Positions 7,001 to 14,219 of a stretch of 14,219 nt of DNA are shown piece by piece (position 1 is the stretch's first letter; each line of letters starts with the position of its first letter). A program made the translations under genes and the position numbers. The notes beneath the pieces were generated by a model that saw nothing but the letters and a program-made list of their open reading frames with translations, had not been told where the DNA came from and searched no databases. Source of the DNA: an uncultured Kiritimatiellota bacterium (GTDB lineage Bacteria; Verrucomicrobiota; Kiritimatiellia; RFP12; UBA1067); the NCBI GenBank assembly GCA_934635385.1, contig CAKTZI010000065.1, positions 1-14,219 of the forward strand. Reading direction: 5' to 3'.

Positions 7001-8437
7001 CGCGACGTGGAAAACTACCTCGCCGAGAAGTGGCTCGGACAGGCGGTGCATGAGACGGTTGAGCGCGACGGACACCTGTCCGCCGGGACGACGCTGCGCG
7101 TGGCGGCGGGCGCGACGCTCGACCTGAACGGCTGCTCGGTCACGGTGGCCAGACTGGAAGGCTCCGGGACGATCACGAACTCGTCCGCCGTTGCCGCGAC
7201 GGTGACGGTCACGGGCGGCGCGTCGTTCAACGGCGTGGTGGGCGGCCCGGTCACGCTGCGGGTCGCGGGCACAGACGGCTCGACGGTCGGCGCGCGGTTC
7301 GATGCGGGCGCGACGCTGGCCGTTGCGGGCGGCACTGTCGCGGCGGGGACGCACGTCCTCACGCCGCCGACGGACGGCCTCGCCTATTGGTGCGATGCGG
7401 GACAGCGCGACACGATTCTCCTCAATGCGTCGGGCAGCGTGACGGGGTGGCTGAGCCGCGTCTCCTCGTCCGCGAAGGGGCTTTTCACGGCCGGTAGCCA
7501 GCGGCCGACGTATGGCGCAACGGCGCTGGACGGACGCCCCGGCGTGAGCTTCCCGGCGGCGGCAGACGCGAACGGCGCGCCGACGGCTGTCCTGAAGGCG
7601 GACGCGGCCAGTTCCGTCCAGACGGTGTTCCTGGCGCTGACGGCTTCCCAGACGACTGCGTGTGCGGGCTATTGGGGCGTCTATGGCGTTGACCGCGGCT
7701 TCCGTGCCAGCAGCAGCGGCGCAACGACGGTCGAAGGCGTGAGCGGCGGCGTCCGCTACGGCGGCGCGGGCGACTACGTGTCGCTGGACGGGGCCGTCTG
7801 CCGCGACGACGCGCTGACGCTGGGCGCGGGAACGGTGCGCATCCTCGCGACGCGGCTCGACCCCGCGAACCATCCCGACCTCGCGGCCGTTCTGGCGGAT
7901 CGCGGCAGCGACAAGAACCCGACGGCGCTGGGCGCCTACACCTACAACGGCGCGTTCGTGGGCGCGGTCGGCGAGGTCATCGCCTACGACCGCGCGCTGA
8001 CGGACGACGAGATGACGCGCGTGGAACAGTACCTCGTCGCGAAGTGGCAGAAGACGGCGTGGACGGAGGGCCAGCCGCCCGCCGAGACGGAGCCGGCGTT
8101 CGCGCCGTCCGCCGGGCTGACGCTGGCGGGTGCGCAGGGCGGCACGCTCACGGGCGACATCGCTTTCGACGGCACGTTCGTGATCGACGCGCAGAACGGG
8201 ACGACGCTGGAGCCGATCGTGATCAAGGGCAACCTCACGCTGGGCGCGAACGCGCGCGTCGAGGTGCGGAACCTCAAGAAGCTGAAGCGCGGTACGCGCC
8301 ACGCCGTCCTGCGCGTGGAGGGAACCGTGACGGGCGAGTTCGCCGACGTCGAGGGCCTGCGCGGCCGTTGGATCTGGGGCCGCACGGACAACGAGTGGCA
8401 TCTGCAGTCGGCCGGGCTGGCCGTCATCATCCGATAG
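4070..8437 (+). CDS. Large exported beta-strand-repeat protein with two LamG-like domains
   Basis: 1455 residues, start supported by AAGGAG six bases upstream. A basic N terminus plus a hydrophobic stretch (LVSACAMGMCLAAGAATA, ending about residue 37) form a long signal peptide. Residues 40-765 are Gly/Ala/Thr-rich beta-helix-like sequence, including an autotransporter-associated beta-strand unit at 723-762 (GAGTLAFTKAGAGTLELP). Two concanavalin A/LamG-like domains follow, about 768-989 and 1103-1327. Both begin LAYW(F/C)DA and end in a matching motif (CFDRVLSESETRDVENYL, AYDRALTDDEMTRVEQYL), so they are internal duplicates joined by more beta-strand sequence. The last ~125 residues are again beta-rich, ending VIIR. 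No outer-membrane barrel, PEP-CTERM or LPXTG signal is seen, so how it is anchored is unclear. Role inferred: surface adhesin or glycan-binding partner of the neighbouring enzymes. No catalytic motif was recognised. Confidence 0.8.
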   Translation: MSKQKTNRYTDRTRGRVRLVSACAMGMCLAAGAATATDGYYWPTWGMALNPWETIRLWEGDRVPKEGGIAYFTGAAAGNITFASPVELNGLDFGRVQLNGQTPTVKADGNGSLKLTGDRAFLHADGNASSSAGARGPILDLAIAGTGQNVFTKHGGATVQANRPFSDFATVAVGGGELVTTGSSGTLFAEGDNATLAVRGGTAKWTPDATGAVEATLPPLAYARQGGSLAWTAPAGGSATLTAPTLTREDAGATLEIAPSGGTSALGEAEKLKVTTAPGAAANGMLDAGMIVRDRAKASAPISFLAYNAEKGLVPCTTKAWDAAGAADVAVLSETNTLASSKKVHSLVLDNSATLKVESGATLTVGDGSHPAGIVFNRQVSLGKDKPLTVEGAGTIDFGASPGVLWASTPKQDGWGVNRAVALKTKVTGTGGVTLASRSHEEKGRSGMFFLYPDFCQWTGPTTVSGALVWLQDGATFPAGDLFVMGGSGGGGASVRIERKYAFEQNVSLSGCGLQAPGASGGDEGGALDFRSGSDGSEFAKAVTLADNAGLTCASGVGIHFRNGVKGPGDLHVNGGAYHFYAACDYGRLEAEGTTRLALHGETATLGTGRVHVPADAHVTLSMDGGAAPTVDNAFRKEKGARLDLELKQANPAFGSDVAFDALTLRNFSTLKVGGRVSFASVNAAGASDTAVGKDSVEASADGAELVVDNAADGTFALPLANGAGTLAFTKAGAGTLELPRAARTNAGATTVAEGTLKLVDDPRFSRSLAYWFDASREEDFEKDSSGAITKWKARGGSAVSAFTTKAGSPTWGTAEKVNGHNVVSTRSVGGTADQLVADKKASHRTLFVVARVNSAVSMGGLIGDNGRDYGQRLNGDASQYETESGNWTIETRNAGGLRMDGHDKKNTAVDAGTPHILTLYHDRDDWATTLSWGGTSKTGSAELQAAIGWYKESARHFDGDYCEILCFDRVLSESETRDVENYLAEKWLGQAVHETVERDGHLSAGTTLRVAAGATLDLNGCSVTVARLEGSGTITNSSAVAATVTVTGGASFNGVVGGPVTLRVAGTDGSTVGARFDAGATLAVAGGTVAAGTHVLTPPTDGLAYWCDAGQRDTILLNASGSVTGWLSRVSSSAKGLFTAGSQRPTYGATALDGRPGVSFPAAADANGAPTAVLKADAASSVQTVFLALTASQTTACAGYWGVYGVDRGFRASSSGATTVEGVSGGVRYGGAGDYVSLDGAVCRDDALTLGAGTVRILATRLDPANHPDLAAVLADRGSDKNPTALGAYTYNGAFVGAVGEVIAYDRALTDDEMTRVEQYLVAKWQKTAWTEGQPPAETEPAFAPSAGLTLAGAQGGTLTGDIAFDGTFVIDAQNGTTLEPIVIKGNLTLGANARVEVRNLKKLKRGTRHAVLRVEGTVTGEFADVEGLRGRWIWGRTDNEWHLQSAGLAVIIR

Positions 8438-8441
8438 GAAG
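8436..8441 (+). promoter_or_regulatory. Ribosome binding site overlapping the stop codon of the upstream gene
   Basis: AGGAAG starts within the TAG stop codon (8435-8437) and lies eight bases before the ATG at 8450, which suggests the two genes are cotranslated from one mRNA. Confidence 0.6.
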
Positions 8442-8449
8442 TCCAGTCG

Positions 8450-11400
8450 ATGAAGCTGAAGCTGTTGACGCTGGGCGTGCTGGCGGCCCTGTCCGCCGGC
8501 GCCCTCGACTGGGACACGGCGCTGATCCGGGGCACGACGCCCAAGGGCAGACTGTTCTACGCGCCGGGCGAGGAGATGGCGTTCTCGCTCGTCCTGGAGG
8601 GGATGACGAACGCCGTGCCCGCCGACACGTACTTCCTCGACTGGGAGCGGCGCGGCGACGACGGCCTCGTGGAGAGGGGGCGCGCGCCCCTGCCCGTGAA
8701 GGAGCCGTTCGTCCTGCGCACGAAGAGCGACAGGCCGGGGTTCGTCTGCGTCGAGGCGAACGTCGTCACGAAGGACGGAAAGCGCGTCCCCAAGAACCAC
8801 AAGTGGGAGAAGCGCGTCTTCTTCCAGGGCGGCGCGGGCGTCGCGCCGTCCGCCGTGAAGGGCGGGAAGGAGCCGGCGGACTACGAGGCCTTCTGGCAGT
8901 CGGTCGAGAAGGAGCTCGCCGCCGTGCCGGTCGCCGCCGAGCGGCGCGAGGTGCCGTGCGCGGACAGGGAGGTCCGCCTCTACGCGGTGAGGATCGCCTG
9001 CGCCGGGCCGCGTCCCGTGACGGGCTACCTGACGGTGCCCGTCGCGGCGAGCGCGACGAACCGGATGCCAATCCTTGCGTGCTACCGGGGCGCGGCGACG
9101 GACGAGATGCCCGTGCCGAAGGGCGGCCCGCACGACAGGATCCGCATGGAGATCAACGTGAACGGCTACGACCTCGGCCGGGGTGAGGACTACATCAGGG
9201 ACTTCTTCAAGTCCATCGCGAAGCCGGGCTACGGCTACGGCATGGACTCCGAGTCGAACGCCGACCGCGCGACGAGCTACTGGAAGGGCGTGGCGATGCG
9301 CGCGATCCGCCACCTCCAGTGGCTCGTGACGCTGCCGGAGTGGGACGGGAAGACGCTGGAGGTCTCCGCCAGCAGCCAGGGCGGCTGGCAGGCGATCACG
9401 GCGGCCTCGCGCTTCCACCGGGTGACGCGCCTCGTCACGAACGGCACGTGGGGCTGCGACTGGACGGGTCAGGACACGCTCGGCCGGCTCAAGTCCACCT
9501 ACCGCCCCAAGACGGACTCGCCCGCGCTCGCGTACTACGACCTCGTCTTCGCGGCGCGGCGCGTGACGTGCCCGGTGGCGATCGAGTTCGCGGGGCTGGG
9601 CGACTACGTGAGCCCGCCGTCGTCGCTCACCGCGCTCTACAACGCGCTCCCCGTGCCGAAGAGGATCACCTACGTGCAGGGCGAGACGCACGGCTGGCGG
9701 CCGGGCGGCGACCAGACGCTCACGCTGGACGGCGGCTACGACCGCGCCGTGAAGGCCCAGGGGGTCTGCCCCGACCCGATCGCCTACATCACGGACGCGC
9801 TCGCGCGCGGCGAGCGCCGCGTCACGCTGCCGAAGGCCGAGTACTGGCTCACGCCCGCGTTCGGGCAGACGGCCTACCTGCGGCTGAAGGGCGTGAAGGA
9901 CGCCGTGATCGACTTCGGCGGCTCGAAGTTCGTCGGCACGGTGAAGACGCGGATGGTCGACCTGGAGGACTGCGCGCGCGTGACGCTGAAGAACCTGACG
10001 GTCGACTACGCCGACCTGCCGTTCACGCAGGCGGTCATCACGAAGGTCGATGCGGACGGCGCCTGGGACGTGAAGGTCATCGACGGCTACCCGATTCCCG
10101 ACGAGGGCGAGAAGGGCGATGGCGGGTGCTGGCCCATCCAGGTCTACGGCAAGGGGGACTGGGAGCTGAAGAACCCGATGCGCTTCCGCGACGGCATCGA
10201 GATCCGGAAGACGGGCGTGGACACGTTCCGCATCACCGGCGGACAGGATCGGCGCGGCGACGTGGGCGACGTCGCGGTCTGGAGCGTCTGGGAGAAGGGG
10301 CGCCCGGCCCGCTCGGTCTGCATCAAGAGCCTGCGCGGCTCGGAGTGCCGCTTCGAGGACATCACGGAATACGCAACGCCGCACGGAGCCGCCTACGAGG
10401 ACTACTTCGGCGACGCGAACACGTACCTCCGCTGCCGGATCGTGCGCTGTCCGCCGGAGGAAGACCTCTTCCCGCGCGGGCTGAAGCGCCTGCGCAGCGG
10501 CAACCACGACGCGAACATGCACCGCGGCGCCGTGCGCGGGCCGCGCATCCTCGACTGCGAGGCGAAGTACCACTGCGACGACTGCGTGAACATCTCCGGC
10601 ATGTACGGGCTGGTCACAGAGTCGAAGGGCGGCGACGAGCTGCGCATCCTCGTGAACTACCTCGGACTCTCCATCGACGACGGCGACACGTGCCAGGTCA
10701 TGACCTACGAGGGGAAGAGCCTCCCCGACGTGAAGGTCGTGAAGGTGACGGCGGACGGCGACGTGACCGAGGAGGAGAAGGCCTACATGCTGACGCTCGG
10801 CTTCTGGCCGGGGCTGGAGAAGTCGTGCCGCAAGGCGTATCGGCTGAAGCTGGAGCGGCCGCTCCGGCTCGCGCGCGGCAGCGTGATCATCTCGAACCGG
10901 CACCAGGGCAACGGGTTCGTCGTCCGGGGCTGCGACTTCGGGCACACGCGCGCACGCGGTCTCCTGATCAAGGCGTCGCATGGCCTCATCGCGTCCAACC
11001 GCATCGAGCGGTGCGCGAGCCTGGCGATGCAGATCGCGACGGAGTACCAGTGGATGGAGGGCGGCTGCAGCCGCGACGTGACCGTGCGCGGCAACGTCTG
11101 CCGGCAGAACGGCGGCGGCATCCACGTCGGCGGCAACAACGGCGCCGGGAAGCCCCTGCCGGCGGACTCGCACTACGACATCTCCATCGTCGACAACGAG
11201 CTGAACGGCGCGGGCATCTTCGTCGAGGGCTGCACGGGCGGCGAGGTGCGCGGCAACGGCGACGCGAAGGTCGTCCTGAAGAATTGCGAGGGCGTGGCGC
11301 GGGACGTCCCGTCGGCGCGCGTCTACGGCGAATCCGGCGGCATCGTGAGGCTTCTGGGGCTGGACGCCGCCGTTCAGCCGTATGCGTTCAACTTGAGCTG

Positions 11401-14023
11401 GGGCGGCGGACAGCCCCAGCAGGGTCTCCTGCCCGGCAAGGACGGGCGGCATCGCTGGGTGCTGCCGCCCAACGGCAAGGCGGCGCCGAAGGTCAACGGC
11501 ACGCTGGCGCTGGAAAAGGCGGGTGCGCGGGCCGCACGGCTGACGTGGACGTTCACGCCGGAGGCGGACATGGAACTTGCCGAGATGGGCGTCTCGCTCA
11601 ACCTGAGCTGCGGTGACCTGAAGGGCGGGAAGGTCGTCTTGGACGGTCGCGAGCTGCCGCTGCCGTCCGATCCGTCGGCACGGGCCAAGATCGGATACGC
11701 CGAGGCGCGGACGGCCCAGCTGGTCGATGCGGCCGGTCAGGTGCGCGCGACGCTGGCGTTCGACGCCCCGCAGGGCGTGCTGATGCAGGACAACCGCGTC
11801 TGGGGGCACGAGAACTTCTCTCTGCGCCTGGCCGTGCCGCACGCGAAGCCCTTTCGGAAGGGACGGACGTACACGTTGGCGCTCGTCTACATGGCCGCGT
11901 GTCCGTTTGACCTGAAGCGCCCGGATCCCGTGAAGATTGTCGCCGGCGCGAACTGGATTCCGCTCGCCCCGGCCGGCGACATCGTTCCGGGGAGCGCGCT
12001 GGACTTTTCGCGGATCCGGGGGACGGACGGCCCGGCCGGTAAGTACGGGCGTGTCGTCGCCAAGGGCGCGTCGTTCGAGTTCGAGAACCTGCCGGGCGTT
12101 CCGCAGCGCTTCTACGGCGTGAACCTGTGCGACGTGGCGAACACGCCGCCGACCTATGAGGCGGCGCGGCGATTCGCGGCCCGGCTTCGCAAACTCGGCT
12201 ACAACGCGGTCCGCTTCCATCATCATGAGTACGTTCTTGTCAGAGATACGGGCGACCCGTCCGGGACGGTTCTGAATCCCGAATTGCAGCGGCGTTTCGA
12301 CGGCCTTGTCGCGGCGTGCGTGGAGAACGGGCTCTACATGACGACCGACCTTTACGTCTCGCGCCGTCCCATCGCCTGGCGCGCAATCGGGATCGACCGC
12401 GAGGGCACGCTGGACGCATTGGCGGCCAAAGCCTACCTTCTGGTGCATGAGGGCATGCAGTCCAACCTCTTCGCGTTTGCGCGCAACTGGCTGGGGCACG
12501 TGAACCCCTACACGGGACGGCGGCTGGCGGACGAGCCGGCTCTGGGCTGGATCTCGCTCGTGAACGAGGCTGCGCAGGGTGAGCATGTCGAATACCTCTC
12601 GCGACAGGAGCCTTGGGTCAGGGCCTGGCGGAAATGGCTTCGCGAGAAGAAGGCGCGCGACCCCGCCTTCTACGGCGAACTGGACGAGGCGTTCCCTGTG
12701 TCCGCCGACGGCGCGAAGGGACGCAAGGCGCAGGCGTACATCCTCTTCCTGCAGGAGACCGAAAGCGCCTTTGCGGACAAGATGAAGAGGTTCTTGCGCG
12801 AGGACATGAACTGCCGGGCGCTTGTCACGAACCTGAACGGCGTCTGGTTCCCTGTCGCATACCAGCAGTGCAAGGAGGCGGACTATGACTTCGTGGACGA
12901 GCATTTCTACGTGGATCACCCAGTCTTCCTGGAGCGGAGCTGGGAGCTGCCCTCGCGCTGCCCGAACGTGAATCCGCTCGCGAACGACAGCCTGGGCGTC
13001 CAGGGCGTGGCGCACCGCCGCGTCCTGAACCGTCCGTTCACCTGTTCGGAATACAACTACTCGGCTCCGGGACGGTTTCGCGGCGTCGGCGGCATCGCGA
13101 CGGGCGCGCTGGCCGCGCTGCAGGGCTGGAGCGGGCTGTGGCGGTTCGCCTGGAGCCACGACCTGACGGGCGTCGTCGCGCCGGAACGGAAGGCGCTGAA
13201 CTACTTCGACATGAGCGGCGACCCGCTGGGCCTCGCGTCCGAACGCGCGTCGATCTGCCTCTTCCTGCGCCGCGACCTGCCGGAGCTGGACAGGACATAC
13301 GCCGTCCACCTGCCCCGCGCGCTCATGCGCACGCCCAATCCCGAATTCGGGAAGGGGACGTCCACGTCGTTCACGTGGGCCGGCTGGTACGCGAAGCTCG
13401 GCACGCAGCTGGGCGAGCAGGCGCCGGACGGGGCGGTTTCGGCGGGGACCTACCCGGAAGTCCGGTTCACGCCGCGCGAGAAGGCCTTCGCCGACCTGGG
13501 GCTTGGTCGGGCCGCAGACGGCGACGGCTTCCCGCGCGCGGCCGGCGGCGCCGTCCGCGTGAACCGCGAGACGGGGGCCTTCACGATCGTGACGCCCCGC
13601 ACGAGCGGCGGCTTCGCGGAAAGCGGCACGGTCGCGGCGGGCGCGTTCACGGCCGAGCTGCACGGGGCGCCGGCGACCGTGTGGGCGAGCTCTTTGGACG
13701 GCGCACCCCTTGCCGGCAGTTCCCATGTTCTCGTCACGCACCTGACGGACGTGCAGAATTCGGAGACGGCCTACGCCGATGCCGAGCTGCGCGTGCTGCT
13801 CGACTGGGGACGCCTGCCCCACCTGATGCGGAACGGGCGCGCGGCGTGCCGCCTGCGCGTGGCCGACGGGACGTGGACGGTCTATGCGCTTCATGCCGAC
13901 GGGACGCGCCGCCGCGTCGTGTCGAGTGCCGTCGAGAAGGGGCGGCTGTCCTTCGAGGCGAAGGTCGATGCCGACCCCAAGGCGGCATCCTACCTTTATG
14001 AACTCGTGCGCGACGCACGCTAA
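8450..14023 (+). CDS. Three-domain exported fusion: acetylxylan-esterase-like, GH110-like beta-helix, GH5-like clan-A glycosidase
   Basis: 1857 residues with a short signal peptide (KLLTLGVLAALSAGA). Residues 20-127 form an N-terminal beta domain; 138-435 resemble bacterial acetylxylan esterases (CE7/AXE1-like alpha/beta hydrolase) with triad S309 (ASSQGGW), D385 (GLGDYVSPPSS) and H414 (GETHGW). From about 440 (DPIAYITDAL) a right-handed parallel beta-helix runs to about 955. Its DLEDCARVTLKNLTVDY, YHCDDCVNISG (D710, D711) and W868-x-x-G-G...RDVTVRGN segments recall GH110 alpha-1,3-galactosidases, whose catalytic aspartates include a DD pair. A beta-sandwich (about 975-1160) precedes a clan-A TIM barrel (about 1165-1600; starts PGSALDFS, RFYGVNLC, GYNAVRFHHHE) with candidate acid/base E1373 (LVNEA) and nucleophile E1534 (CSEYNY). 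A beta-rich C terminus follows. Domains normally seem to occur in separate proteins. Exact substrates are unknown; esterase and clan-A assignments are firmer than GH110. Confidence 0.85.
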   Translation: MKLKLLTLGVLAALSAGALDWDTALIRGTTPKGRLFYAPGEEMAFSLVLEGMTNAVPADTYFLDWERRGDDGLVERGRAPLPVKEPFVLRTKSDRPGFVCVEANVVTKDGKRVPKNHKWEKRVFFQGGAGVAPSAVKGGKEPADYEAFWQSVEKELAAVPVAAERREVPCADREVRLYAVRIACAGPRPVTGYLTVPVAASATNRMPILACYRGAATDEMPVPKGGPHDRIRMEINVNGYDLGRGEDYIRDFFKSIAKPGYGYGMDSESNADRATSYWKGVAMRAIRHLQWLVTLPEWDGKTLEVSASSQGGWQAITAASRFHRVTRLVTNGTWGCDWTGQDTLGRLKSTYRPKTDSPALAYYDLVFAARRVTCPVAIEFAGLGDYVSPPSSLTALYNALPVPKRITYVQGETHGWRPGGDQTLTLDGGYDRAVKAQGVCPDPIAYITDALARGERRVTLPKAEYWLTPAFGQTAYLRLKGVKDAVIDFGGSKFVGTVKTRMVDLEDCARVTLKNLTVDYADLPFTQAVITKVDADGAWDVKVIDGYPIPDEGEKGDGGCWPIQVYGKGDWELKNPMRFRDGIEIRKTGVDTFRITGGQDRRGDVGDVAVWSVWEKGRPARSVCIKSLRGSECRFEDITEYATPHGAAYEDYFGDANTYLRCRIVRCPPEEDLFPRGLKRLRSGNHDANMHRGAVRGPRILDCEAKYHCDDCVNISGMYGLVTESKGGDELRILVNYLGLSIDDGDTCQVMTYEGKSLPDVKVVKVTADGDVTEEEKAYMLTLGFWPGLEKSCRKAYRLKLERPLRLARGSVIISNRHQGNGFVVRGCDFGHTRARGLLIKASHGLIASNRIERCASLAMQIATEYQWMEGGCSRDVTVRGNVCRQNGGGIHVGGNNGAGKPLPADSHYDISIVDNELNGAGIFVEGCTGGEVRGNGDAKVVLKNCEGVARDVPSARVYGESGGIVRLLGLDAAVQPYAFNLSWGGGQPQQGLLPGKDGRHRWVLPPNGKAAPKVNGTLALEKAGARAARLTWTFTPEADMELAEMGVSLNLSCGDLKGGKVVLDGRELPLPSDPSARAKIGYAEARTAQLVDAAGQVRATLAFDAPQGVLMQDNRVWGHENFSLRLAVPHAKPFRKGRTYTLALVYMAACPFDLKRPDPVKIVAGANWIPLAPAGDIVPGSALDFSRIRGTDGPAGKYGRVVAKGASFEFENLPGVPQRFYGVNLCDVANTPPTYEAARRFAARLRKLGYNAVRFHHHEYVLVRDTGDPSGTVLNPELQRRFDGLVAACVENGLYMTTDLYVSRRPIAWRAIGIDREGTLDALAAKAYLLVHEGMQSNLFAFARNWLGHVNPYTGRRLADEPALGWISLVNEAAQGEHVEYLSRQEPWVRAWRKWLREKKARDPAFYGELDEAFPVSADGAKGRKAQAYILFLQETESAFADKMKRFLREDMNCRALVTNLNGVWFPVAYQQCKEADYDFVDEHFYVDHPVFLERSWELPSRCPNVNPLANDSLGVQGVAHRRVLNRPFTCSEYNYSAPGRFRGVGGIATGALAALQGWSGLWRFAWSHDLTGVVAPERKALNYFDMSGDPLGLASERASICLFLRRDLPELDRTYAVHLPRALMRTPNPEFGKGTSTSFTWAGWYAKLGTQLGEQAPDGAVSAGTYPEVRFTPREKAFADLGLGRAADGDGFPRAAGGAVRVNRETGAFTIVTPRTSGGFAESGTVAAGAFTAELHGAPATVWASSLDGAPLAGSSHVLVTHLTDVQNSETAYADAELRVLLDWGRLPHLMRNGRAACRLRVADGTWTVYALHADGTRRRVVSSAVEKGRLSFEAKVDADPKAASYLYELVRDAR

Positions 14024-14047
14024 GGACGGACGGAGGATCTGACAGAC

Positions 14048-14219
14048 ATGAAGAGACCGATCTTGCTCTTGCCGCTGGCGCTGGCCGGTGGCGTTGGGTT
14101 CGGCGCGGCGGCGGACGCGGGCGGTCACCGCCTGCTCGTGACGTACGACGAGACGAACGGCGGCGTGAAGTCGATCGCCCTCGCCGGCGACACCAACGGC
14201 ATGAACTGGGCGGAGGGCA
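14048..14219 (+). CDS. N-terminal part of an exported protein, cut by the window edge
   Basis: 57 codons are visible. MKRPILLLPLALAGGVGFGAAADA is a clear signal peptide, and the mature part begins GGHRLLVTYDETNGGVKSIA. GGAGG at 14032-14036 lies 11 bases upstream, and the gene begins 24 bases after the previous stop, so it belongs to the same operon. The mature start resembles N-terminal beta-sandwich domains of exported glycoside hydrolases, but too little is present to name a family. Confidence 0.6.
   Translation, partial: MKRPILLLPLALAGGVGFGAAADAGGHRLLVTYDETNGGVKSIALAGDTNGMNWAEG

Noticed and set aside
4070..8437. Classical type V autotransporter
   Set aside because: The passenger-like beta-strand repeats are present, but the C terminus has no outer-membrane beta-barrel domain.
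9319..11616. A 765-codon plus-strand open frame in another frame of the fusion gene
   Set aside because: The translation is dominated by Arg, Ala and Gly, while the overlapping frame has clear domains and catalytic motifs.
6878..14128. A 2416-codon open frame on the minus strand opposite the LamG and fusion genes
   Set aside because: It is Arg/Ala/Val-rich low-quality sequence with no recognisable motif, exactly antisense to two well-supported genes. High G+C makes stop codons rare in this frame.

Overview
The window is high-GC bacterial DNA. The protein families suggest the Verrucomicrobiota/Kiritimatiellota/Lentisphaerota group, probably a polysaccharide-degrading gut or rumen member; this is inferred from family resemblance, not from a marker gene. 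The indicators are a very long exported protein of autotransporter-type beta-strand repeats with two LamG-like domains, a Verrucomicrobia-style acetylxylan esterase and clan-A glycosidase, and short dispersed palindromic repeats.

Layout. Left part (1-1888, minus strand): a 32-codon ORF (1888-1790) overlaps by TGATG a long ORF that starts at 1790 and is still open at the window edge (596 codons visible). The long ORF is easy to miss because it has no stop inside the window and because about 45% of it consists of low-complexity repeat DNA read through in frame. Between the repeat blocks lie conserved-looking beta-rich segments of an exported protein family I believe is common in this bacterial group.

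Centre (1889-2064): a divergent regulatory region with an extended -10 promoter for each direction, an inverted repeat over the rightward promoter and several CGCAA boxes.

Right part (2065-14219, plus strand): an apparent carbohydrate-degradation operon. It holds (1) an exported GH127/DUF1680 beta-L-arabinofuranosidase-like enzyme, (2) a 1455-aa surface or secreted beta-strand/LamG protein, (3) a 1857-aa fusion of an acetylxylan-esterase-like domain, a GH110-like parallel beta-helix and a GH5-like clan-A glycosidase, and (4) the start of another exported protein cut by the window edge. Gaps are 67, 12 and 24 bases, each gene has its own ribosome binding site, and every product begins with a plausible signal peptide. 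The natural reading is an extracytoplasmic system that deacylates and hydrolyses a branched polysaccharide or glycoprotein rich in arabinose and galactose, with protein 2 as a possible glycan-binding or adhesive partner.

The strongest unusual signals are the in-frame use of palindromic repeat modules as protein sequence in the left ORF and the three-enzyme fusion. No tRNA, rRNA, CRISPR array, transposase or convincing terminator was seen.
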